The notes under the pieces: model-generated
Database searches by the model: none
What the model was told of the DNA's origin: nothing
The model's input: only the letters and a program-made list of their open reading frames with translations
From: Ochotona curzoniae
Lineage: Eukaryota > Chordata > Mammalia > Lagomorpha > Ochotonidae
Length of the DNA stretch: 64,000 nucleotides
Direction: 5' to 3'
Assembly: GCF_017591425.1 (NCBI RefSeq)
Contig: NW_024466599.1
Span: forward strand, 26,450,001-26,514,000
Translations under genes and position numbers: made by a program
Part shown: piece by piece, positions 10,406-21,594 of the stretch
How positions within the stretch are numbered: position 1 is the first letter of the stretch
Layout: every line of letters starts with the position of its first letter

Positions 10406-12734
10406 TTAATATAATTTTCAGCAGTCTTATGCAGTGTACACTGCTTCTGTGGTATGTCCCAATCCTTCCATGTCACTTTTTTTTTTTTTTTTGCTATTTT
10501 GCTTGCTTTCTTAGGCTTTGGAGAGCTTTGGAGAAGATTGAAAATTGGAGATGAGGAGTGGACCCAATTCAGATGATCAACATCTCTTCAAAAAGTTGGT
10601 ATGATTTTCTTTTATGATGAATATTCCTGTAGGCTTCTAAAAGCAACTCAAGCTTCATTAAATACCATATCTGTTTCAGGTCATGGCTTCTGAATGGTTG
10701 AGGGATTCCTTGAGTGCTTTTGTTGTGCACACTTATGGAGCAGGGACTATTGTCTGGGCCACTTCCTCATCAGGTTTGTTTTTCTTTTCCCATTCAGTAT
10801 CACTGGATTCCACTCAAGGCAGAGAAATTTAACAATGGAATACCTTGAACCCAGGTACTTCAATAAGGATGTGGATGTTGCAAGCAGCACCTTACCTGCA
10901 GTGCCAAACATCTGTCCCTCCCTGATTCTACAAGCTTGAAAGGTACAGTTGAATAGAAGACCCTACTTCTATGTTGGAAAGCAAAGAATCAAAAATAATC
11001 TGGGAATGGAAAGGTAGTGTGGCCTCAGTCAGCATTCATTCATTACTGTCTTATTTTTCTGACTGGATCCTAGGCTACTGTGTTAGAGAAGAACACACTC
11101 TTTGAAGCTTGCAACTTGATTGTAAATACTAGCATTGGAGAGATGCTGTAACTGGAAATTAATTCTATAATCAGAGCAGTCATTCTGGTCAGCTCCTTTG
11201 GCTGTATGAGATGGTAACTCAGTCCCTGCCTGAGCCTGAGTAAAATATGTAAGAGCATAGGGTTCTGCACATCCTGTCCTCTGTCACCACAGTGGACTCA
11301 AGTGCATGGTGTGTGTGTGTTGAATATTTATACATGTTACATGTTTCTGATCAATAAAATCAATGTGAATATTTACACACGTTACATGTTACCTGGAGAG
11401 ACCAATGGCTTTAAGAGCCCCAAGAAGATAGACAATGGAGAGATTAACTTGTGGGGCAGAAAGTAGCCAAGAAACAGACCTAAAAGTTCTACCAAAATGT
11501 GGAGACACAAAGGGCCTGTGGTTCACTATCAGACATCAACGTTTAAAGATGAGACACCTGACTTTTTCTTTTTGCCTAGGACAACATTTGGCACCTTGGT
11601 AGAAGTTAAAATCAATCCTTTTAAAAATACATGCCTTAGATTGGCTCAGGTAATCATGTGAACGAGAAGGACTGGAATGAGAAAGAGCGTAACTTTTAGA
11701 AGGAAAAAAGGGACAGGAAAACTGGCTGAGGAATGTTTGGTGAGGATGGGCAGAGGAACAGAGAAGTGATACACCAAGGGATCAGAAAGATTTGGAAATA
11801 TTTGGCTCTGGATCTGTGCCAACACCACGTCTTCCCTGTGCTTGTGTAGAGCACTCAGGTTAGAACTCAGAGATGTGCGATCCATTGTCACTTACTCTAA
11901 CTTCCCTCCAGGTAAGAACTAGAAAGAGCACCACCCGCTCTGCTGCCATCTCAGGGAGGTGGGAACTTGCAGGAAATAGCGCTCTACAAAGCCAGGCTCC
12001 TCTGTAGGGTAAGTGATTCTACATACAAGGGGTTCCAGGAAAGGCAGGGAAACCCTCATCCATCCCACTGCTGGACTGTGGCAGAAATTGAAAGGCCAAA
12101 CCCTAGCATCTGTGACCTTTTAAGTAGTTTCCAAATATTATGCCAGTAACAGGGCAGCTAAGTTTTTGAGAGCAGTTTCAGTATCCCAGGAGGGCAGTGT
12201 CACTCACGGGTTTGTGATGGTCACTAGATTACCAACGGTGTCTGAGAATCTTTGTCCTTATAAATGTCAGCAGGGCTTTCCCTCCCAAGGACAGTATCCA
12301 GCCCGAGTCTGTTTTGTTTGGATGGCGTTAGCTGATGTTCTGTGACAACTAGTTCAGGATGTTTTATAAGCAATTAGCCTGACAGTCTGATGAACGAGGC
12401 TAACATTTGGGTATCATCTGCACTGCAATGAAAGACACATGATCATTTTTGACAGAAACAATCACTGGCAACGTGGAAATGGAGCAGCCAGAGCCTGTGG
12501 ACCCATGCTGTCTACAGATGCAGGGCCAAGCCGAAATCCCATGGAAATCAGGCCTGGCAGCATGGGTGATTGTACTGGTCTGAGTGTTAACTGGGAACTG
12601 CGGAGCACACGACATAATTTAGAAAAACCTATGATTTCTGGACTGAATCAGAGAGAGGATGGCAAGTCCAATTGTTCCAACAGTAAAATGACAAGGCCAG
12701 CCTTGGATCTAGCATTTTCGGTTCACAGAATAGT
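10406..12734. other. Unassigned sequence with one short direct repeat
   Basis: This 2.3-kb stretch has no named repeat. A 25-bp direct repeat (11321-11345 and 11366-11390) is the only internal structure I noticed. Frames of up to about 100 codons (12439-12750) show no domain or splice logic. Confidence 0.5.
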
Positions 12735-13105
12735 TTTTTATTGTTGTTGAAGTTTCACATTCTATTTTATACTTTAATACATTTTAGAAAGATATATAAT
12801 TCACACATTATAAATGTTACCTGTTTAAAAAGTTTAAGTCAGTAGATATTAGCATGTACACAAATATGTGCAATCATCATACTTACATGGTATTTTCATC
12901 ACTCCAGGAGGAAAACCAATACTTGCAGTGTTTTCCTATTCTGTCTCCCCAAGTCTTTGCCAACTGCTAATCTATTTTCCATCTCTATGAATTTACCTAT
13001 TTTAGATATTTTATGTAAAAGATATCATATAATATATAATCTGTGTTTGGTTTATTTCATTTGGAATAATGTTTTCTGAGACTTACCTACATTGTAGCAT
13101 GAAAT
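12735..13105 (-). mobile_element. Ancient L1-type LINE fragment
   Basis: The series AGATATATAATTCACACATT, TGTGCAATCATCATACTT, TTTTCATCACTCC, CCAACTGCTAATCTATTTTC and GTTTTCTGAGACTTACC follows, in order, a common mammalian L1M 3'-region repeat, usually met in this orientation as antisense. Divergence is high. The family and strand are recalled, not computed. Confidence 0.65.
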
Positions 13106-13341
13106 TTGGGGGAAGAGGGTGCTGTCACTCGGCAAATGGGTAGGCTGGGTGGCTTGCAGAATAGGTGGAACAGTATGAGTGGGCACTACCTGTACAGGTG
13201 TCTGAGACTGTGACTGCAAGAGAAATGCTGGCTTCTTTCTAGCAACAAAGTCTAGCTATGCTGTGGAGGAGGTACTTGTGTTACTAACCACTGTGACGGA
13301 GAGACTGATATAGCTCTTAGTAAGAAAACATCAGGTCCTCT

Positions 13342-13669
13342 GGGCCCGGTGGCGTGACCTAGTGGCTAAGGTCCTCGCCTTGAACGTGCCCAGGATCCCA
13401 TATGGGCACTGGTTCTTATCCCGGCAGCTTTACTTCCCATCCAGTTCCCTGCTTGTGGCCTGGGAAAGCAATCGAGGATGGCCCAAAGCTTTGGGATCCT
13501 GCACCTGTGTGGGAGACCTGGAAGAGGTTCCTGGCTCCTGGCTCTGGGTCGGCACAGCACTGGCCGTTGCGGTCACTTGGGGAGTGAATCATTGGATGGA
13601 AAATCTTCCTTGCTGTCTCTCTTCCTCTCTATATATCTGACTCTGTAATAAAAATAAATAAATCTTAAA
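13342..13669 (+). mobile_element. CSINE, full-length younger (pika-type) copy
   Basis: Complete element from GGGCCCGGTGGCGTGACCTA to AATAAAAATAAATAAATC and an A-run. It keeps several CpGs (GGTCGGC, GCCGTTGCGG), a sign of relative youth. Flanks AAAACATCAGGTCCTC (13325-13340) and AAAAAATCAGGCCCTC (13670-13685) form a target duplication with two mismatches. Frames of 92, 64 and 61 codons here are SINE translations. Confidence 0.96.
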
Positions 13670-13685
13670 AAAAAATCAGGCCCTC

Positions 13686-15042
13686 CTCCCCTCTCTGCCC
13701 GAGAAAGAAGGTTCGGATCCTCGCTGTACCCAACATATTGTAAAACTGCTCTGAAGGATACAAGGTTGCTGCTGCATATGGCCTTGGCTCTCTAGGACTT
13801 CATAGATGAGCTCAATGAATAAGATGCACACATGATGCAAAATTGTACTAACCAAGTACCAAATTGTGCAGCTTAAGTTATAGGTCTGCATAGGAACCAG
13901 AGCAGTCAGTATGGGCTGCAAATGTTCAAGGGAATCCTGCATTCATAGTCTCCCCTGGGCAGACTGTCTCTAGGCTGAATCAGCTCTAGTTGTGCATGCG
14001 TAATTCGTCGTGGGAGGGCAGAAGCATTTACCTTGTCTCTTCTACCCCAGGCAATGTCTTTCACATAAGTCCCAACATATGAACCTTGCTGGGGCAACGG
14101 GAGGATTAGTTCCACTCATTTGTCACTTAGAGCCTAGGGAGCTGGTGGACACCTGGGCCTGGTGCTGGGACCCCAGGAAGAGCAGTGGATCACCTGAACA
14201 AGTCACGCCACCTTCTAGACTACAATCTCAGAAAGGAACAAACCTTTCTGGACACCAGATGCCTCCATGCTTTGCTTTCTTCCTGGCATCTGACTCACGT
14301 GCAATGAGTTAAGCACAGCTTCAAACCAAAGAGTTCTGCAGCTGAATCTAGGGCCACGGAGATGTAGCTGAATCAGTGTTTTTTTCCCCACCCTTAATTT
14401 AATTCAGCCCAGCAGGATGAGGCAGGAAATCAGGAAGCTGAGGAACCCATGGTGAATGCGAGAAAGGAGAGTTCTGGTTCAGCTTAAAGTTAAAGCAACA
14501 GCAGGGTTAGAGGAGGCATTATGCAAATTGGCATCTTGTTTCTGCAGCAGAAGCACAGACCGGCTGGGTTAACAGACACAGGAGATATTTGAGCTGCATG
14601 GGGGGCAGGGGGGTTGTTCCAACAGTCCTATTTGAATTTCCTAGAAACCAGTGCTCCTATCATTCCCCCCAAAGAAAACAGAAAGGAGGCTTGGCCTTCT
14701 CATCACAGCTGCTCAATTTAAGAGTTGGTTAGCAGTAGTATAGCAGTTTAAAAAATGACGTTTCTGTAATAACATATAATAATCTATAGCAGATACATTC
14801 AAGACCAGTGTTCAAAGCCAGCTACATATGGCATCGAAAATATTTCTTAGATTGTTCAAATCCAACACTTGAAACTAAATGGATCTGGCATAAACCTCCA
14901 AGTAGGGTGGAGGCATAGGGGTGGACCTCCAGCATGTTGGAGATTCCACGTGCGGTGGCCCCCCCAAGGGACTGGCTTTTGAAGACCCTCTCAAATGTTT
15001 GGAAAGGCCTTTGAAAAGCAAGTTAAAAATCCAATATTTCAT
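13686..15042. other. Repeat-poor sequence with octamer motif
   Basis: I recognise no transposable element over about 1.35 kb, notable in this SINE-rich window. It contains an octamer motif, ATGCAAAT, at 14521-14528, within a compositionally complex stretch from 14340 to 14620. The frame at 14010-14312 (100 codons) is unrecognised and probably random. Confidence 0.5.
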
Positions 15043-15412
15043 GGGAGCATACTGTGAGTGACAGGCACTATTTTGAGTATTTCACATGTATTAATGCCTT
15101 TAGTGCTCAGAACAACCTTATGGGCAATAGAAGTTACTCATATATTTCAGAAAAGGGAAAGAAAAACAGGACAGAAGAAAAAGAAAGCGGTAAAGTGAAA
15201 GGAGGCATCTCACAGAAAGAAGGATCTGAAAAACAGCAAGTAGAAGTTTTTTACACTCCTTAGGCAACTTTTGTCTGGGTTTGAATTGATATTAAGATAA
15301 ATATTTAGCAGAAATGTCTCTTTAAAGAAAAGGAGCAGACGAAGGTGCAGAGAGTTTAAGCAATTTGCTCTTGGCCTCCTGACACCAACAAGTGGAGCCA
15401 GGATTTCAGATT
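15043..15412 (-). mobile_element. MIR SINE fragment, interrupted
   Basis: GAGTGACAGGCACTATTTTG, ATGTATTAATGCCTTTAGTG and ACAACCTTATGGGCAATAG match the complement of the MIR core. GTGCAGAGAGTTTAAGCAAT and AAGTGGAGCCAGGATTTCAG further right match its 5' half. About 160 bp of unrelated A-rich sequence (roughly 15165-15335) separates the two parts. Confidence 0.75.
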
Positions 15413-15519
15413 AGTGTTTGGGGAGAGATTGACAGAAGGGAGATAGAGAGATGAACATATGATTCGTTTTTCTAGTGATTATTTTGGCCCCCTCTCCATT
15501 AAACTCCCTCCATTCCCCT

Positions 15520-15790
15520 TCCTCTCCTGAAATCCCTCAAGGTGGTATTGGGAGTTGGGGGAACTTGGAAGGTGATTGGGCGCTCAGGTCAGAGCTCAGG
15601 TGAGTGCAATTAGCATCCTTATAAAGCAGCCATAGGCGGGCGTGCCCTCTCACTCTCCACCAAAAGAGGACTCTGAGATGGTGGCCAGCTCTGCACCAGG
15701 AAGAGGGCCCTCCTTGGACGCGGCGTCTGTTGGCATCCTGACCTTGACTGTCCCAGCCTCCAGAATGGTGAGAAAGGGATGCTGTTCTCC
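15520..15790 (+). mobile_element. MLT1-like (MaLR) LTR fragment
   Basis: In order: GGAAGGTGATTGGGCGCTC, GCATCCTTATAAAGCAGCC, ACCAGGAAGAGGGCCCTCC, and TCCCAGCCTCCAGAATGGTG. This is the layout of an MLT1-type LTR, including the Leu-TATAAA-like region and the CCAGCCTCCAGAA motif near the end. A minus-strand frame of 110 codons over it is not a gene. Only an old LTR remains. Confidence 0.7.
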
Positions 15791-17469
15791 TGTTGCATTC
15801 AGACACTGTAGATGACCGCAAGGAAGCCAGGACCCCTCTGTCTGTTTGAAAGTGGTTCTTGGACAGCAAAACAGGAGTGAGAACTCAGGCTCTGGACTGC
15901 CCACATGCTTTGTTGAACAGGGGGCCTGGGCTTAGAGAGGAACCTTTTCTGGAAACCCTGCTGTTAACATCTTGCTGCTTGCTTCCCCCTCTGCTCACCT
16001 GCTTGCTATTACTCGGAAAAGTTTGCTCACTGGTGAGAATAAATGGAAATCCAGATTATTAGGAATGTTTCCCACGGAAATGACACCTCCTTTAGTCCCA
16101 CAGAAGTTCATAAATTGTCCAGCTGTGCCAGCACATAGTTACAGGGTGTGGAAGCCAACTGGCATTCTGAATGGAACAAGTGGAAAATCTTGGCTGTGGA
16201 AGCCAAAGGGAATTCTTCAGCTTAATTAAGAAAGCACTCTGTAATATTGAAGGTGTAGGTAGAGAAGGCAAGACCTGGTTTCTGACTTCATTAAAATAAA
16301 CCCTGCTTAATTAGAACTTAGTTCACACAGAGTGGAAAAGATTAAGAGAAAAGCCCGTGGAATTTGGTCCAGTCTGGGAACTGAAATTCCCTGGTCCTGT
16401 TCCTGCCCATGAGAGCAGTGCTGTACTTGGTAGTTTTATGTGTAGCAATCTGGATATGCTTCCCGAGGGACTAAGAACGCATTATGTGCAGCTTCTAGGG
16501 GAAATGGATGTTAAGTGTATTTTTGAAATATGACCTAATGGGCCCTTTTCCCTTAAAGTCTCTGATTTAATAAATATGGAACATCTTCTCAACCAAGAGC
16601 ATGTTTACAATAATTCTTACTCTCTGGCTATCTGTAAAAATCAACTCAGTAAAGTATGCAGGACACAATGTTACTCAGGTTGAATAACTTCATATTAATG
16701 AAATGTAAATAAAGGCCAAGAAAGGGAAATTGTAGAAATCCAAATAAACGTCCTTAATGTGATTTTTTTTTTTTTTGTCTTTCCAAACAGTTCCTTGAGT
16801 TCACTTTCTTCTGTGGTCATGTCTCCAGCATCTGTCGGTGATAACCTTTGGATGCTTCTCCACATTTCAGCAACAAACACTCCCCTCTTGGGTTCTTGTT
16901 TGCCACATCAGCTAGATGGAAATCCTAGAGGAATTTAGGAAGAAACATTCAATTGTTTGATGATAAACATGGCAAATCCCATGTGACTCGGCTAATGTGT
17001 ACACATGAACCCAAGAACACTGCGGTTTGAATTGTTAGCCGCAAAATTGGGACTCAACGGCACCCAGCAGGCAGCCTGCAAATGCGTGTGGGATGGGCAC
17101 AGCTGAGCTGGGTTCCTAACCTGAAAAGTTTTAGATGACATGGAAGAGATTAAGGGATGTGAGAATGGATATTTTCTAGGATGGTGGTTGTTTTGTTCTT
17201 GGCCGAAGAACGTGGCTGTGGGACAGTGTTTTATAAAATGACTGCAAACAAGTTACTGTGGTTACATTGTGGTTGCTGACAGGGACTGACCCTTCTCTGT
17301 CCCTTGTCCATGCAGTGTGAATTTGGGAAACCGATTGCAGTTTTCCTTTCTGTGCTGACTGGCCAGAGACCCCATTAGCGAGGCCCATGTGCCAGGAAAA
17401 TTCTCTCCTGGTAAAGTCCTTTCTGTTTCGGGATTGTGTGAGATCCACCACCTGGTCCTCAGAAGGTGT
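15791..17469. other. Unassigned sequence, no CSINE
   Basis: Mostly unique-looking DNA with a T-run at 16763-16776. A short near-repeat, TGTGGAAGCCAA, occurs at about 16147 and 16195. I see no gene. Confidence 0.5.
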
Positions 17470-18000
17470 GGGGTCGTCTTCGCATTATGAGGGATTGAAG
17501 GCTGAGACCTTTGCTGGCAAATTTCTTTCCACTCCTAGCAGCTGAAACACTGACAGGTGGCCAGGAGCAGTGGCCAGGCAGGGGGATGACTGTGGGATGG
17601 CTGGCTGTACCACCCCGAGCAGCATGTCCTCCTTGGGTCAGCAGTGATGTGGACAGACAGGGAAATGGGATAGAGATTTGCACCTGTGAACCCCGGAGGA
17701 GTGCTGGCGCTGTTCACCAGAAACTGCTGCTGATCAACAACAGGACAGTCACACATCGTTTTGCTTTTCAGTATGTTGTCGAGTTGATCACTGGCAGCTT
17801 CTCAAAATGTGTACGGTTGAGAATGGGCTTCATTTCTCACGACTCCTGCCATGACTCGGCTAAGATGTTAATGACGAAAAGTGTTGAGGCCCAAGAGCTC
17901 TGTGTGAGCTGCAACTGAGGCATTCGATGTGAATAAGACGCGTTCCTTAGTCACGAGAGAGAGATACAACTGTGGATTTTTCTAGCGCAATCGCATGCAG
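17470..18000. other. CpG-retaining non-repeat block with 135-codon frame
   Basis: By eye this block holds about 17 CpG dinucleotides in roughly 530 bp, while 18001-18240 has essentially none. I recognise no repeat. A plus frame runs 17511-17918 (135 codons, Met start), and a pyrimidine-rich TTTTGCTTTTCAG at 17758-17770 could be a splice acceptor. The peptide matches no family I know. It may be a conserved non-coding element, an unrecognised exon or chance. Confidence 0.35.
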
Positions 18001-18916
18001 TCCAAACCAGAATGGATAGGGAGGAATTCAGATGGGTGCTCAACTGGTTTATTGCTTGTGGGAAACTGAGAAAGCATCACAAGGGAAGAGAGTTCAGCTT
18101 CCTTGTAATCCGAGCTAAATTTGTTCCAAAAGAGGTTAGTGTGAGCAAGGAAGTGCTTCAGGTATAAAGGTGTGGAAATCAAGGATGCACAGTCAGAAAA
18201 TTGAAGTACATCTTATATTTTGAGAGCTTAAGTATAGAACAAGTTCATTGTCATCTCTGTGGCCACAAGGTATTTTCTCTCCGTAAACTCCATTTTCCTT
18301 TTATGTTTACGTTTCAAAAAAGTTTTCAGATATAATATACAAAAGCACACAAGCTCATCTTTAAAAATACCGAGTATCACATCCATAGCCTATTCCTAAT
18401 TGTAATTATTTCTTAAAACAATATTCGTTCACAATATCTCAAAACAATTTTTTACGGTTCATAATGCAAATGTATATGTCTCAAATGACATTTTAGACAA
18501 TGTAACTTAAAATGCATAGATGATTACATACATTAAATATGTCATGAAGTCGATGGAAAACACAATTTCAAGAAAAATTGCAAAAACTTTTATAGAACGC
18601 ATGTTAAGAAGTCAAGTGTACTTAAGGCCAACAAGCCAGTTATGTATAATCAGTGACAGGCAGTGGAAGTGCCCCTGCTGGGGCAAGTGGTGAGGAAAAC
18701 ACACCATTGCTTTGTTCACTTGGATAGTTGCGCTAATCAACAGCACAGTCTTGAACGTCACTCATTTTGTAGTTAACAAAGATAAAAAGTTATGACCCCA
18801 CTTCTCCCTTTACCAATGCCCAAAGGTTGGTCTCTAATTTCTACCAGCAAGCCTACGATGTTTATCTCATTAAACTAATGATGGGTGTTCTTAGGGAGCC
18901 TGTATTACGACTTTCA
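18001..18916. other. AT-rich unassigned sequence
   Basis: The stretch 18300-18600 is strongly AT-rich. I see no recognised repeat and no gene. Confidence 0.5.
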
Positions 18917-18927
18917 GACTACAAGCC

Positions 18928-19586
18928 GTTTTTTTTTTTTTTTTTTTGAGTGTGAAGATTTATTTATTTTTATTGGAAAGGCAGATTTACAAAGAGAAGG
19001 AAAGACAGAAATATCTTTTTTTTCCCCCCGGTTCACTTCCCAAGTAGCTGCAAAGGTGAGAGTTGAGCTGATCCGAAGCCAGATGCTTCTTTTAGGTCTC
19101 CCACGCAGGTACAGGGTCTCCCACACAGGTACAGGGTCTCCCACACAGGTACAGGGTCTCCCACGCAGGTACAGGGTCTCCCACGCAGGTACAGGGTCTC
19201 CCACGCAGGTACAGGGTCTCCCACGCAGGTACAGGGTCTCCCACGCAGGTACAGGGTCCCCCACGCAGGTACAGGGTCTCCCACGCAGGTACAGGGTCCC
19301 CCACGCAGGTACAGGGTCTCCCACGCAGGTACAGGGTCTCCCACGCAGGTACAGGGTCTCCCACGCAGGTACAGGGTCTCCCACGCAGGTACAGGGTCTC
19401 CCACGCAGGTACAGGGTCTCCCACGCAGGTACAGGGTCCCAATGCTTTGGGTCATCCTAGACTGCTTTCCCAGGCTACTAGCAGGGAGCTGAATGGGAAA
19501 GGAAGTGGATCAGCTGGGACATGAACCGGCGCCCATATGGGGTCCTGGCACATGTAAGGCAAGGACTAGATTACTGTGCCAGGCCC
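18928..19586 (-). mobile_element. CSINE carrying an internal minisatellite
   Basis: A minus-strand CSINE begins at the T-run after 18928 and continues through GATTTATTTATTTTTATTGG, GCCAGATGCTTCTTTTAGG, the minisatellite, then GGTCCCAATGCTTTGG to GTGCCAGGCCC. Flanks GACTACAAGCC (18917-18927) and GATTACAAGCC (19587-19597) give an 11-bp duplication with one mismatch, so the minisatellite arose inside one inserted SINE. Total length is about 660 bp against a usual 330. Confidence 0.95.
19095..19434. repeat. 20-bp minisatellite, 17 units, inside a CSINE
   Basis: The unit GGTCTCCCACGCAGGTACAG repeats 17 times without a break. Units 2 and 3 carry CACACAGG instead of CACGCAGG, and units 9 and 11 carry GGTCCC instead of GGTCTC. 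The same segment occurs once in other CSINEs (GGTCTCCCACGTGGGTGCAG followed by GGTCCC), so this is local amplification of SINE sequence. Twenty is not a multiple of three and no stop occurs, so frames stay open on both strands (191, 156, 140 and 116 codons), each encoding a 20-residue period. Confidence 0.97.
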
Positions 19587-19741
19587 GATTACAAGCCTGT
19601 AGTCTTGTTTCTCACCTCTGTCTCTGTGATCTGGTGTAGCGCCTGGGTCAACAGTTAAGTTATTACTGAATGAATGTAGTAAACCCCATTTTCAATGCTA
19701 CTGCCTCACTTTGGACCCAGAAGTCTAATTTGTGTTTTTAT

Positions 19742-20160
19742 GTGTTTTTTTTTTTTATTTTATGATACAGTTCCATAGGCTTTGGGATTTCCCTTCCGCC
19801 CTCCCCAAGTCTTGCCCTCACCCCACTGAGTTCTCTTGTATTATTATTATAGTACAGTTTTTCAGAAACAGCCATTCCATCATTGTAGGCATGGACAGTG
19901 GCAGAGAGTCCAGCATCCTATTGTCAAGATACAGTAAACAGTTTCATTGGGAGTCCATCTTTGGTCTGGAAGTAGAGATGCATACTGCATTGTATCCTCA
20001 TATCTGGATATGTTAGTCTCCATTTTACAGGTACTATACATCCTCTTAAATGAAAAGCCACAATACAAAATCAACAGGAAGAAAAAGAGAAATTTACAAC
20101 ACCATGAAGTTAAATAACATGCTACTGAATGACTAATGTGTCACTGAAGAAATGAAGAAG
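19742..20160 (-). mobile_element. L1-type LINE 3' fragment
   Basis: Starting with a T-run and TTATGATACAGTTCCATAGG, this reads as the complement of a LINE 3' end with its A-tail. The motif AGTAGAGATGCATACTG recurs at 23762-23778 in a second copy. From about 20060 the sequence (ACATGCTACTGAATGACTAA) resembles another L1-associated segment. The boundary between the two is uncertain. Confidence 0.6.
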
Positions 20161-20178
20161 AAAATCAAGAATGTTCTT

Positions 20179-20516
20179 TTTTTAAAAAAAGATTTATTTA
20201 TTTTTATTGAAAAGGCAGATATGCAGAGAAAAGAAGAGAGAGAGAGGAAGATCTTCCGTCCGATGGTTTGCTCCCCAAGCGGCTGCAACAGCTGGAATTG
20301 AGCCAATCCGAAGCCAGGAACCAGGAGCTCTTCTGCGTCTCCCACATGAGTGCAGGGTCCCAAAGCCCTGGGCCATCCTGGACTGCTTTCCCAGGCCACA
20401 GGCAGGGAGCTGGATGGATTACAAGTGGGGCTGTCAGGATTAGAATCGGCGCCCATATGGGATCCCGGGCGTGTAAGGCGAGGACTTTTAACTACTATGC
20501 TATTGCGTTGGGCCCA
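20179..20516 (-). mobile_element. CSINE, full-length, inserted in LINE sequence
   Basis: A clear minus-strand element runs from TTTTTAAAAAAAGATTTATT to CGTTGGGCCC and keeps several CpGs. The flanks are AAAATCAAGAATGTTCTT (20161-20178) and AAAATCAAGAACCTTCTT (20517-20534), an 18-bp target duplication with two adjacent mismatches. It splits L1-like sequence. Frames of 145, 101, 78 and 71 codons over it are SINE translations. Confidence 0.96.
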
Positions 20517-20639
20517 AAAATCAAGAACCTTCTTGAAGAAAATGATGTTACTGTACCATCTATGAGTCATTGAAGAATTTAATCAGAAGAAAGTGTTTTG
20601 AAGAAATGAAACTAAAAAAAAAAAAGCCCAAAATCCACG

Positions 20640-21594
20640 AGAAAGTTTCTGCTCCTTGTTGGTGATATATGTCTCCTGTAGGAAACAAATACATGGGTTT
20701 TGTTTTTTAATCTAGTCTACTAATCTGTGATGTTTGATGAGTTTAAGCCATTTACATTCAGGGTTAATAGGAATGGATAGTAATTGGATTCTGTCATTTT
20801 AGGAATGGGTTGATTAGTTGTCTAATTTAGTCATCCTTGATTTAGTTGTCTTTTATAGGGATGTCGTTTGCATTTGTGTTTGGTTTTTGTGGGTACTTTT
20901 CTCTGATAAGAGAACATCTTTAAGTATCATTTGTAGGGCAGGTTTGGAAGAGGCAAATTCTTTTAACTTTTCTTTACTGTGGAAGAAGTTTATTTTATTT
21001 GCAAAGACAAAGGAAAGCTTTGCAGGGTATGTTATTCTGGGCTGACTAGTTCTTGCTTTTACAATCTGGAATATGTCACTTTATTCTCTTCTGGCCTGTA
21101 GAGTTTCCTGTGAGAGGTCTCCTGTGAATTTAACTGGCATTCCTTTATATGTCAATTGATTTTTTTTCACATGCACATTTAAGGGTCTTTTTCTTATGTT
21201 CAATTGAAGAGAGCTTGGTTATCATGTGTCTTGGTGACTTGGTGATTGCTTTTGATCAAGCCTGTTGGGAGTTCTGTGCCCCTCCTGGATGTTGTATCCG
21301 AATTCTTTCTCTAGATTAGGGAAATTTTCCCTTATTTCATTAAATACAATTTTTAAATCCAGCTTATCTTTCTGCACCCTTTGCAACTCCTTTAACTCTG
21401 ATCTTTGGGCTTTTAATAGTGTCTTTCAATTCTTGAATATTTTTTTTGGCCTGACCCAGCTCTGTCTCCAGCTTTTTATTTGTTTCCCCCTGATTGACAG
21501 GAAATATATTCCAATTCTGAGATCCTTTTTTCTGCTTGCTTCATTCTATTTTGGAGACTCTCCACTGTACTTTCAATTAGTTCCACTCTATTCT
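20640..21594 (-). mobile_element. L1-type LINE fragment
   Basis: A T-rich strand carries GATATATGTCTCCTGTAGG, GAGTTTAAGCCATTTACATT, AGGGTATGTTATTCTGGGCT, GATTAGGGAAATTTTCCC and ATTAGTTCCACTCTATTC. This series is typical of mammalian L1 sequence read on the antisense strand. A plus frame at 21265-21606 (113 codons) is an antisense reading and not a gene. I cannot set subfamily or exact position in the L1. Confidence 0.6.

Noticed and set aside
19095..19434. CRISPR-like array
   Set aside because: The units are directly contiguous with no unique spacers, and the context is a mammalian SINE.
18885..19460. A 191-codon plus frame and overlapping minus frames with a 20-residue repeat, looking like a repeat protein
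   Set aside because: The frames are open only because the 20-bp minisatellite unit has no stop codon in any phase used. The sequence is SINE-derived and the same repeat pattern is open on both strands.
20133..20573. Frames of 145, 101, 78 and 71 codons
   Set aside because: All are translations of the CSINE at 20179-20516; equivalent peptides recur at other CSINE copies in the window.
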